21,965 bases of DNA from Bacteriovoracaceae bacterium. Lineage in GTDB: Bacteria; Bdellovibrionota; Bacteriovoracia; Bacteriovoracales; Bacteriovoracaceae. The translations under genes were made by a program, and so were the position numbers. Under the pieces are notes generated by a model. The model did no database searches and was not told the DNA's origin. It saw nothing but the letters and a program-made list of their open reading frames with translations. The stretch is from contig JAGOVR010000013.1 in NCBI GenBank assembly GCA_018060635.1, positions 1-21,965 on the forward strand. Reading direction: 5' to 3'. Shown here in pieces: positions 15,534-21,965 of this stretch (its first letter is position 1; each line of letters begins with the position of its first letter).

Positions 15534-16393
15534 TGTCACCTCGTATTTTATTTCGTAGGCGTTTGGAAACTATTTTTAAAATGACTTGTAAAACGCTCAC
15601 GTGGCTTTCTGTCATTATTCTTTTAGGGCTTCTTCTGCAAATTTGTATCAAAGGAATTACGTGGGTTAATGTTAATTTTTTAACTAGTTTTCCTTCTCGT
15701 TTCCCCGAAAAAGCTGGCATTTATTCTGCCCTTTGGGGAACTGTTTGGGTTATCTCTTTGACCGCTTTATTTGCTATCCCCATGGGAATCAGTGCCGCTA
15801 TTTATTTGGAAGAATATGGAGAAAAAGGGGCCTTAAAACGTTTCATCCAAATCAATATTGCCAATCTTGCTGGTGTTCCTTCTGTTATTTATGGTCTTTT
15901 AGGTTTAGCTCTTTTTGTGCGTGCAGGTGGTATGGGTCGCAATCTTTTATCTGGAAGCTTAACTTTATCTCTGCTCGTTTTACCTGTTATCATTATCGCT
16001 ACACAAGAAGCCCTCCGCTCTGTCCCTGATTCTATTCGCCATGGAGCTTACGCTTTAGGGGCCACAAAATTACAAACAATTATTCACCATGTACTCCCTG
16101 CTGGACTTCCAGGGATTATGACAGGAATTATTCTCTCGCTTTCCCGTGCCATAGGAGAAACAGCTCCTCTTATTATTGTAGGTGCGGCAAGCTATGTAGC
16201 TTTTTTACCTTCTAAAATTACCGATACTTTTACTACTATCCCTATTCAAATTTTTAATTGGTCATCTAGACCACAAGAAGCTTTTCAATCTTTAGCAGGG
16301 GCCGCCATCATAGTCCTGCTTTTATTTCTCTTTATTATGAATCTTGCGGCTATTATTATTAGAGACCGAGCTCAAAGGAAAAACACATGGTAA
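15530..16393 (+). CDS. pstA: Phosphate ABC transporter permease PstA
   Basis: A 287-residue permease partner of PstC with about six membrane helices. The first is near residues 18-40 after a basic N-terminus. The coupling loop is HGAYALGATKLQTIIHHVLP, followed by LSRAIGETAPLIIVGAA, whose GETAPL wording is typical of PstA rather than PstC. The IYGLLGLALFV segment is also characteristic. It starts in the pstC stop (four-base overlap) and overlaps pstB by seven bases, so the three are tightly coupled. Confidence 0.94.
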   Translation: MMSPRILFRRRLETIFKMTCKTLTWLSVIILLGLLLQICIKGITWVNVNFLTSFPSRFPEKAGIYSALWGTVWVISLTALFAIPMGISAAIYLEEYGEKGALKRFIQINIANLAGVPSVIYGLLGLALFVRAGGMGRNLLSGSLTLSLLVLPVIIIATQEALRSVPDSIRHGAYALGATKLQTIIHHVLPAGLPGIMTGIILSLSRAIGETAPLIIVGAASYVAFLPSKITDTFTTIPIQIFNWSSRPQEAFQSLAGAAIIVLLLFLFIMNLAAIIIRDRAQRKNTW

Positions 16394-17145
16394 GTTCCAC
16401 CTCTATTTTAACAACAAAGAATTTATGTGTTTATTATGGACAAAAACCTGCCATAAGAAATGTGGATATTGAGATCCATGAAAAATCGGTGACAGCCATT
16501 ATTGGTCCTTCAGGTTGTGGGAAAAGTACACTCCTACGTTCTTTTAATCGTATGAATGATTTTATCCCAGGTCTTTCAATTACAGGAGAAGCTTTTTATA
16601 GAAATTTAAGTTTGTATGGAAAACAATCCGATCCTGTAGAAATTAGACGCTTGATTGGAATGGTTTTTCAAAGACCCAATCCTTTTCCTAAATCTATTTA
16701 TAAAAATATTACGTGGGGACCTAAAATCCATGGTTACAATGGCAATTTAGATGAGTTAGTAGAGACATCTCTTAAAAATGCATCTTTGTGGGATGAGGTA
16801 AAAGATCGTTTAGGTGATATGGCCACTGCTTTATCAGGAGGGCAACAGCAAAGACTTTGCATCGCTCGTGCCGTTGCTATGCAACCTGAAGTTATTCTGA
16901 TGGATGAACCTTGTTCGGCACTGGATCCTAAATCCACAGCTCGGGTAGAAGAGCTTATCACTGCCATGAAAAGTCACTATACCATAGTGATTGTGACTCA
17001 TAATATGCAACAAGCGGCACGTGTCTCCGATTATACGGCCTTCTTTTATGAAGGTGAGATGGTGGAATACGACACGACTCAAAATATTTTTACTAATCCT
17101 AAAAACAAAAAAACAGAAGACTACATCAGTGGTCGTTTTGGCTAA
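16387..17145 (+). CDS. pstB: Phosphate ABC transporter ATP-binding protein PstB
   Basis: A 252-residue ABC ATPase that powers phosphate import. Walker A is GPSGCGKST (40-48), the Q-loop is Q95 in MVFQRPNPFP, the signature is LSGGQQQR (149-156), Walker B is VILMDEP (169-175) and the H-loop is H205. The FNRMNDFIPG stretch after Walker A and the QRPNPFP Q-loop are diagnostic of PstB among ABC proteins. The length is normal. The ATG lies inside the end of pstA; phoU follows after 17 bases. Confidence 0.96.
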   Translation: MVSSTSILTTKNLCVYYGQKPAIRNVDIEIHEKSVTAIIGPSGCGKSTLLRSFNRMNDFIPGLSITGEAFYRNLSLYGKQSDPVEIRRLIGMVFQRPNPFPKSIYKNITWGPKIHGYNGNLDELVETSLKNASLWDEVKDRLGDMATALSGGQQQRLCIARAVAMQPEVILMDEPCSALDPKSTARVEELITAMKSHYTIVIVTHNMQQAARVSDYTAFFYEGEMVEYDTTQNIFTNPKNKKTEDYISGRFG

Positions 17146-17162
17146 CAAACAAAGGTTCATCT

Positions 17163-17819
17163 ATGTCTATGCATTTAGAAAAAGAATTAGAAATATTAAA
17201 GAAAAAAATTCTCTCTTTAAGCTCTCTGGTGGAAGAAAGTTTACAGAAAGCGGCACTTGTTATGCGTAATGGTCATGATAAATTGGCCTTAGAAATTATT
17301 GATTGTGATGAACAAATAGATCTTAAAGAAGTGGAAGTAGAGGAAGATTGCCTTAAAATATTAGCTCTACATCAACCTGTTGCTTCTAATTTACGCTTTG
17401 TCATTGCTATTTTAAAAATTAACAATGATCTAGAACGAGTGGGAGATCTTTGTGTCAATATAGCAGAACGAGTCCGTTTTCTTATTCAAGCAGGGGCCCT
17501 CGATTCAACCTTTGATTTTACCACCATGGTAGATAAAACCAGATCTATGCTTTCACAATCTTTAAATGCTCTCATTCAAATGGATTTGGCCCTCGCTAAA
17601 AATGTTATGCAAGCTGACAATGAAGTGGACGCTCTTCATAAAGCCACTTACGATCAAGTTTATAGATCTATTGGAAAACATCCTGAAAAAGTAAAAGAAC
17701 TAGTCAATTATCTTTCTATATCTCGCAATCTTGAACGCATTGCCGATTATGCCACTAATATTGCAGAAGATGTGATCTATATGATTGAAGGAGTGATTGT
17801 GAGACACCGCTCTCTCTAA
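17163..17819 (+). CDS. phoU: Phosphate signalling protein PhoU
   Basis: A 218-residue protein of two PhoU three-helix bundles. Each carries the metal-binding repeat: NDLERVGDLCVNIAERV (88-104) and RNLERIADYATNIAEDV (188-204). PhoU links PstSCAB transport state to PhoR and keeps the Pho regulon off when phosphate is plentiful. The ATG at 17163 has AAAGG upstream. It is the last gene of the phosphate block. Its stop overlaps the stop of the convergent EEP gene by four bases, so no terminator can fit between them. Confidence 0.95.
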   Translation: MSMHLEKELEILKKKILSLSSLVEESLQKAALVMRNGHDKLALEIIDCDEQIDLKEVEVEEDCLKILALHQPVASNLRFVIAILKINNDLERVGDLCVNIAERVRFLIQAGALDSTFDFTTMVDKTRSMLSQSLNALIQMDLALAKNVMQADNEVDALHKATYDQVYRSIGKHPEKVKELVNYLSISRNLERIADYATNIAEDVIYMIEGVIVRHRSL

Positions 17820-18553
17820 TTTTTTATTTTTTCGTCATACTTTAATTCAGCATACAGAGGAAGATGATCTGATAACTTCCTCCACATTTTATCCTTTAAA
17901 ACAGTAACATTCATTATTTTAAGGCCTCTTACATAAATACGATCCAGAGGTAAAACAGGAAAAATTGAAGGAAAAGTTCTAGCATGATGGCCATGTAAAA
18001 CTTGATAACTCTCCTGCAAATGAAATTTTTGAGAAAAAGTATGTTGCATCTTACCTAACCAATCATTGGAGTCCCCTGCAATAATAAGAGGGGCATTTGC
18101 TGGAATATGTTGTGCAATTCTGTCGCCTAAAATTTGTACTTGTTTTTGTCGTTCTGTTTCTCGCATTCCTAAATGCATACATATGACATGGATAGGGTTA
18201 GGAAAAAAGTTAGGATGCAAAATACCGTGAACAAGCCCTCGACTAAAATTCCAAGAAGTATTAAGTTTGATATTTTCAGTAAAAGAGAAAGGGTATTTAC
18301 TTAAAATAGCATTTCCATGGTGCCCTCCTGAATAAATGGCATTACGACCATAAGAAAAATGTGGCCATAAGCTATCTGCTAAATACTCAAACTGATCAGG
18401 AATATTTTCGCTTTGTTTTCCTCCTTGAACTTCTTGTAAGAAAACTAAATCTGCATCCATTTCTTCTAAGATCGTTTTCATCTCTGTAATAGTTTTAAGC
18501 CCTGCCGAAGATTTTCCCTTATGCATATTGTAGGTTAAAATTTTTAAAAGCAT
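17816..18553 (-). CDS. Endonuclease/exonuclease/phosphatase family protein, YbhP-like
   Basis: A 245-residue EEP-superfamily hydrolase with the metal-dependent catalytic set: N9 in LTYNMHKG, E41 in FLQEV, H127 in CMHLG, D161/N163 in IAGDSNDW and D229/H230 in LSDHLPL. There is no signal peptide or membrane span. Members cleave phosphodiesters in nucleic acids or lipids; the substrate here is not known. It begins nine bases after the cardiolipin synthase gene on the same strand with AGGGG as ribosome binding site. E. coli ybhP lies next to clsB in the same way, which supports a YbhP-like identity and a possible membrane-lipid role. Confidence 0.85.
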   Translation of the reverse strand: MLLKILTYNMHKGKSSAGLKTITEMKTILEEMDADLVFLQEVQGGKQSENIPDQFEYLADSLWPHFSYGRNAIYSGGHHGNAILSKYPFSFTENIKLNTSWNFSRGLVHGILHPNFFPNPIHVICMHLGMRETERQKQVQILGDRIAQHIPANAPLIIAGDSNDWLGKMQHTFSQKFHLQESYQVLHGHHARTFPSIFPVLPLDRIYVRGLKIMNVTVLKDKMWRKLSDHLPLYAELKYDEKIKN

Positions 18554-18562
18554 AAGATTCCC

Positions 18563-19645
18563 CTAAAGCCAAAATTTAAATAATAAAAAAAATCGACCGA
18601 AAATCATCTTGAATAAAGGGAGTTTTTGCATATCTTCTTTTTTTATTTCTTGACTCCCTTTTTGTATCTCATCATAAAAAGCCTGCAAATCAAGCTTACT
18701 CTGCTCTTCTCTTAGAACAATATCCACTTCTAAATCATGATTAAAACTTCTATGGTTAAGATTACTAGAACCCACCATCCCTTCTTCATCAATTAAACTA
18801 ACTTTAGCGTGCAGAACGCCTCCTTGGTATTCAAAAATCCGAACCCCTGAGTTAAGTAATTCGGCATAAAAAATACGTGCCGACCAGTGCATAAAAAAAA
18901 CATCTGAATTTTGCGGCAAAAAAAGACGCACATCCTGACCTAATCTCCCTGCTTGTTTTAATCTACGTAAAAAACGTCTTTCAGGAATAAAGTAAGCAGA
19001 GAGAAGCCATATTCTTTTTTGTGCTTTCTTTATTTTTTGAAAAAAAATTCTACGCCCTCTCATCCTTTGCCAAAAAAAGATATTCAAATAAAGATCTGAA
19101 GGGATCTGAAAAAACCTTAAGGAAAAGGGCTCTCCCCAAGCCTTATAAAAAGCTTCTTGTAAAAAAGCCACTCGCTCATCTTGAAAACTTATGGCCACAT
19201 CCTTCCACTGTTTTAGATGTGTTTGTGTGATATTATAACTTCCTACCCAAGCTATTTTAGAATCAATGATTAAACTTTTGCGATGTAAGCGTTTATTTAA
19301 GTGCCGCCACAATTTCAAAAAACTATCTCCGTGAACTATGGCACTTTTCTTTTTGGTCCATTGCCATATTTTCCATGGCAATGGATGGTAGATATGAACT
19401 CTCACTTTTTGTTTTAAAAGTTCTTCATAATTTTTTTTATCAAAACTAAGAGAACCTATGGCATCAACAAGAAGTCGCACATCCAAGCCTTCTTGGGCCT
19501 TTTTTGCAAGGGCCTTCCCTATTTTTTCACCTACTTCATCCCATTCAAAGATATAGCATTCTAAAAAAATACTTTTTTGAGCCTTTTGAATATCTTGCAA
19601 AAGACTTTCAAAATAAAGCGTAGCAGATGTAACAACTTTTTCCAT
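18563..19645 (-). CDS. clsB: Cardiolipin synthase ClsB-like (phospholipase D family)
   Basis: A 360-residue phospholipase D superfamily enzyme with two HKD motifs: H121-K123-D128 in LHRKSLIID and H279-K281-D286 in LHAKVSLID. Each is followed by a glycine-serine-asparagine block (VGSYNIT; VGSSNLNHRSF). The lack of N-terminal transmembrane helices fits ClsB rather than ClsA; it would bind the inner membrane peripherally and make cardiolipin by transphosphatidylation. It is slightly shorter than E. coli ClsB (413 residues). It is first gene of a pair with the YbhP-like gene. Its ATG lacks an obvious ribosome binding site. It diverges from the DHS-like gene across 98 bases. Specificity (cardiolipin or another PLD reaction) is inferred. 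Confidence 0.88.
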   Translation of the reverse strand: MEKVVTSATLYFESLLQDIQKAQKSIFLECYIFEWDEVGEKIGKALAKKAQEGLDVRLLVDAIGSLSFDKKNYEELLKQKVRVHIYHPLPWKIWQWTKKKSAIVHGDSFLKLWRHLNKRLHRKSLIIDSKIAWVGSYNITQTHLKQWKDVAISFQDERVAFLQEAFYKAWGEPFSLRFFQIPSDLYLNIFFWQRMRGRRIFFQKIKKAQKRIWLLSAYFIPERRFLRRLKQAGRLGQDVRLFLPQNSDVFFMHWSARIFYAELLNSGVRIFEYQGGVLHAKVSLIDEEGMVGSSNLNHRSFNHDLEVDIVLREEQSKLDLQAFYDEIQKGSQEIKKEDMQKLPLFKMIFGRFFLLFKFWL

Positions 19646-19684
19646 GTATTCAAATTAAACGCAGGGAGATTAGAAAGCAAATTC

Positions 19685-19713
19685 TTGTCAAATCCTTAAG
19701 CTTAAAGTTAAAT
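19685..19713 (+). promoter_or_regulatory. Candidate promoter for the DHS-like gene
   Basis: TTGTCA (19685-19690, five of six) and TTAAAT (19708-19713, four of six) are spaced by 17 bases in the divergent gap. Transcription would begin about 25 bases before the ATG, leaving room for AAGGAG. Confidence 0.45.
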
Positions 19714-19743
19714 GAGAAAAATTTTAGCGATAAGGAGTTCTTT

Positions 19744-20712
19744 ATGTCAGGTGCTATTACCAAATTCATTGATAAACATTATAAGCATTTTAATGCCGCC
19801 GCTTTGCGAGATGCGGCTATTGGATACCAAGATTTACTCAAAAATAACGGTAAAATGTTTGTTACCCTAGCAGGAGCTATGAGTACAGCGGAGCTAGGCA
19901 TCTCTCTTTCTGAAATGATTCGCCAAGATAAAATACACGCTATTTCCTGCACAGGGGCCAATTTAGAAGAAGATCTTTATAATCTTGTGGCTCATGAACA
20001 CTATGTGCGTATTCCTAATTACCGCGATCTTACTCCACAAGACGAAGAAAAACTTTTAGAAAGAGGGCTTAACCGAGTGACTGACACGTGTATTCCTGAA
20101 GATGAAGCTTTTCGTTATCTAGAAGGGGCCTTACTCAAGCGTTGGCAAGAAAATACAAAAAATAATCAAGCCTTTCTTCCCCACGAATATCTTTACCAAA
20201 TTATTCTTTCGGGAGAGCTAAAAAAATCCTACCAAATTGATCCTAAAAACTCTTGGTTGGTAGCGGCGGCTGAAAAAAATATCCCTTTATTTGTACCAGG
20301 GTGGGAAGATTCAACTTCTGCTAATATTTTTGCGGCACGAGTCACTGAAGGAAAAGCTTCTCGAAGTGTCGTTAAAACTGGAATCGATTATATGCTAGAG
20401 CTCATTAAATGGTACAAGGAAGTTTCTCCTAAGCACTCTATCGGATTTTTTCAAATTGGAGGAGGAATTGCAGGTGACTTCCCTATTTGCGTGGTGCCCT
20501 TGATCGAGCAAGATTTGGAAGTAAAAGTCCCTCGTTGGGCCTATTTTTGCCAAATTAGCGATTCAACAACTAGCTATGGTTCTTACTCTGGGGCCGTTCC
20601 TAATGAAAAAATTACTTGGGGTAAATTATCCCCAGAAACGCCTAAATTTATTGTAGAATCAGATGCTTCCATCGTAGCCCCGTTAATATTTTCCTATATT
20701 TTGGGGGAATAA
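19744..20712 (+). CDS. Deoxyhypusine synthase-family protein
   Basis: A 322-residue protein that matches eukaryotic and archaeal deoxyhypusine synthase by eye. Evidence includes an NAD-binding-type core (FVTLAGAMSTAELG, AISCTGANLEEDL), VPGWEDSTSANIF, FFQIGGGIAGDF and the end GSYSGAVPNEKITWGKLS, where K294 corresponds to the lysine that forms the enzyme-spermidine intermediate. In eukaryotes the enzyme modifies eIF5A; bacteria lack eIF5A, and several bacterial members are reported as homospermidine synthases or have unknown roles. The active-site lysine suggests real aminobutyl transfer from spermidine, with putrescine a likely acceptor. ATG follows AAGGAG at good spacing. It is monocistronic; no other polyamine gene is nearby. 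Confidence 0.88.
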   Translation: MSGAITKFIDKHYKHFNAAALRDAAIGYQDLLKNNGKMFVTLAGAMSTAELGISLSEMIRQDKIHAISCTGANLEEDLYNLVAHEHYVRIPNYRDLTPQDEEKLLERGLNRVTDTCIPEDEAFRYLEGALLKRWQENTKNNQAFLPHEYLYQIILSGELKKSYQIDPKNSWLVAAAEKNIPLFVPGWEDSTSANIFAARVTEGKASRSVVKTGIDYMLELIKWYKEVSPKHSIGFFQIGGGIAGDFPICVVPLIEQDLEVKVPRWAYFCQISDSTTSYGSYSGAVPNEKITWGKLSPETPKFIVESDASIVAPLIFSYILGE

Positions 20713-20763
20713 ATAAAAAAGATTCTTAATAAGCTAGTCGAGAAAGATTCTTTGTGTTAAGAT

Positions 20764-20876
20764 GACATCGTCCGCCTACAGAGAGATCGGGTTTTTGCCC
20801 GTGTTTTAATGGAGGCTTTAACAAGAAGCCTAGAAAATCAGAAGTGATAATCTAGACGATTAAGGAGAAAAAGATC
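20764..20876 (+). promoter_or_regulatory. Structured 5' leader of the RRM gene
   Basis: The 164-base gap before the RRM gene contains three successive small hairpins. They are CGGG/CCCG (20788-20791 with 20798-20801), AGGCTT/AAGCCT (20813-20818 with 20826-20831) and TAATC/GATTA (20848-20852 with 20858-20862). The last one touches the ribosome binding site AAGGAG (20862-20867). A TAAGAT hexamer at 20758-20763 could be a -10. Such a leader could control translation by temperature or by binding of the RRM protein itself. The base pairing is seen directly; the regulatory role is inference. Confidence 0.45.
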
Positions 20877-21221
20877 ATGGGCAAGAAACTGTACGTAGGG
20901 AACCTTCCCTATTCCTTCGACGACAACCAGCTACAAGAAGTGTTTTCACAAGCTGGTAATGTAGAATCTGCGAAAGTAATCACTGACCGTGAAACAGGAA
21001 GAAGCAAAGGCTTCGGTTTTGTTGAAATGGCAAGTGATGAAGAAGCACAAACGGCTATCGACAAGCTTAATGGTATTGAGCATGCTGGCCGCGCTATGAA
21101 CGTATCTGAAGCACGACCTCAAGCTCCTCGCGAATCTCGCGGTGGTGCTGGTGGTGGATTCGGTGGCGGTTTTGGTGGTGGACCAAGACGTCCTCGCGGA
21201 AACTTTAGAAACGATCGCTAA
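20877..21221 (+). CDS. RRM-type RNA-binding protein with glycine-rich tail
   Basis: A 114-residue protein with a single RRM domain (about 3-80). RNP2 is LYVGNL (5-10), RNP1 is KGFGFVEM (44-51), and the loop between them carries DRETGRSKG. Residues 84-114 form a low-complexity Gly/Arg tail with RGG-like and FGGG repeats that could add RNA affinity or self-association. Small bacterial RRM proteins of this type are found in cyanobacteria and many delta-proteobacterial and related lineages and are often cold-regulated. The ATG has a strong AAGGAG. It is followed by a strong terminator, so the gene is its own transcription unit with a long leader. Confidence 0.95.
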   Translation: MGKKLYVGNLPYSFDDNQLQEVFSQAGNVESAKVITDRETGRSKGFGFVEMASDEEAQTAIDKLNGIEHAGRAMNVSEARPQAPRESRGGAGGGFGGGFGGGPRRPRGNFRNDR

Positions 21222-21249
21222 TTTTAAAATTAATTAATTTTTGCGTCAT

Positions 21250-21280
21250 AAAACCCCTCATTCGTGAGGGGTTTTTTTTT
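21250..21280 (+). terminator. Intrinsic terminator of the RRM gene
   Basis: AAAACCCCTCA (21250-21260), a TTCG tetraloop and TGAGGGGTTTT (21265-21275) form a perfect 11-bp stem followed by T residues to 21280. The A tract on the left means it could act from both sides. Confidence 0.95.
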
Positions 21281-21318
21281 ACCAAAATGAATTCTCTCTT
21301 TATAACTTAATGCCATAC

Positions 21319-21345
21319 TTTTTAGGCTTTTAAAAAACCTAAAAA
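21319..21345. repeat. Imperfect hairpin TTTTTAGG / CCTAAAAA
   Basis: An 8-bp inverted repeat with an 11-base spacer lies between the RRM terminator and the last gene. It may be a second weak terminator or chance AT-rich symmetry. Nothing else is evident in 21281-21426. Confidence 0.3.
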
Positions 21346-21426
21346 AACAGAATCCTACGAATTATTTTACCTTTATCCTGAACTTACAAATATATGCTAA
21401 AATTAAACCTAACTGGTAGGAATTAA

Positions 21427-21965
21427 ATGACATCTATATCAAATTATTCTGAAGCAAAATATGCTCCTGTAAGGGTAAGTTTTATTTTTATCTTACTCTT
21501 TAATTTTGTTCTTGAATCTTGTCTAAAAAGTTCTGTAAGTTATAGCGATAAAAACGAAAGTGTTAATACTGATGTGGATTTTTGTGGTGGGAGTGGAACT
21601 GTCTCTGACCCTTATCTTATTTGTGATCAAGCTAGTTTAGTTGAACTACAAAATAAATTTTTAAATACACCTGATTATATTCTTTACGCTGATAAATATT
21701 ATAAACAAACCAGCGATATAACTCTTACTGGAAATACATTAGATGTGATTGGTGCTTCTATCGAAAATAATTTTAATACTTCAACTCCTTCTGTTGCCCC
21801 TACTTCCAAACCTTTCAACGGAAGTTACGATGGAAATAATAAAAGTATTTCAGCTTTTTCTCTTTCAAAATCTGCATCAGATTACAATGCTCTTTTTCGA
21901 CATCTAGGGAGTTTAGGAATTATAAAAAATCTTATTCTGCATACTCCAACTCTCTCCTTAACAGA
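21427..21965 (+). CDS. Surface lipoprotein with GLUG-like repeat, 3' end outside window
   Basis: A frame opens with ATG at 21427 after TAGGA and runs without a stop to the right edge (179 codons visible). A 16-residue N-region is followed by a hydrophobic span (VSFIFILLFNFVLESC) and a plausible lipobox LESC with C32. The mature part begins Ser/Asp/Asn-rich and then has GGSGTVSDPYLICDQASLVE, the typical start of bacterial surface proteins that carry GLUG-type beta repeats. A later FNGSYDGNNKSISAFSL stretch followed by LGSLGIIKNLIL matches such a repeat unit. These proteins are usually large, exported and linked to adhesion. The family call is moderate; the rest of the gene is missing. Confidence 0.75.
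   Translation, partial: MTSISNYSEAKYAPVRVSFIFILLFNFVLESCLKSSVSYSDKNESVNTDVDFCGGSGTVSDPYLICDQASLVELQNKFLNTPDYILYADKYYKQTSDITLTGNTLDVIGASIENNFNTSTPSVAPTSKPFNGSYDGNNKSISAFSLSKSASDYNALFRHLGSLGIIKNLILHTPTLSLT

Noticed and set aside
15733..16029. 98-codon plus-strand frame inside pstA
   Set aside because: It lies wholly inside pstA in another frame; its Cys/Ser/Tyr-rich translation is typical of a shadow frame.
1..21965. CRISPR array or complete insertion sequence
   Set aside because: No regularly spaced repeats and no transposase frame with terminal inverted repeats were seen.

Overview
The window is AT-rich (roughly one third G+C by eye) bacterial chromosome. It shows a Gram-negative Pho/Pst system, Sec and lipoprotein signal peptides, a glycine-tailed RRM protein, a deoxyhypusine-synthase-like enzyme, and large secreted helical proteins of no recognised family. 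This mix fits a Bdellovibrionota or delta-proteobacterial-type organism. That is an inference; no 16S gene or other decisive marker is present.

Region A (1-7123) is accessory DNA ending at a tRNA-Leu(CAA) gene on the minus strand (7144-7229). Next to the 3' end of the tRNA lies the C-terminal remnant of a tyrosine recombinase (6941-7123), the usual footprint of an island integrated at a tRNA. The island holds an orphan protein open at the left edge, a decayed fragment of a Bro-N gene, a BrnT/BrnA toxin-antitoxin pair, an exported three-helix membrane protein, an intact Bro-N antirepressor-like gene, a possible gene remnant, and a full-length OLD-family ATPase/TOPRIM nuclease. The Bro relic and the intact Bro gene are direct repeats enclosing brnTA and the membrane protein. 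The OLD gene stops exactly where the integrase remnant begins, in the same frame.

Region B (7230-11071) is ordinary chromosome: a single-domain rhodanese, QueD (queuosine/7-deazaguanine pathway) with a near-consensus promoter, a large secreted orphan protein, and an FbaB-type class I fructose-bisphosphate aldolase.

Region C (11149-17819) is a complete phosphate regulon in one block, phoB-phoR-pstS-pstC-pstA-pstB-phoU. Two adjacent 11-bp CCTAACA repeats just upstream of pstS look like a Pho box. PstS captures phosphate, PstCA/PstB import it, PhoU relays transport state to PhoR, and PhoR phosphorylates PhoB, which would act at the box.

Region D (17816-21965) holds a minus-strand clsB/ybhP-like pair (cardiolipin synthase plus an EEP-family protein), a divergently transcribed deoxyhypusine-synthase-family gene, an RRM RNA-binding protein with a long structured leader and a strong intrinsic terminator, and the start of a GLUG-like surface lipoprotein cut by the right edge.

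The most interesting material is the tRNA-Leu island with its rearrangement scars, the RRM leader RNA and the bacterial DHS-like enzyme. No wholly new multi-gene system is demonstrable from sequence alone.
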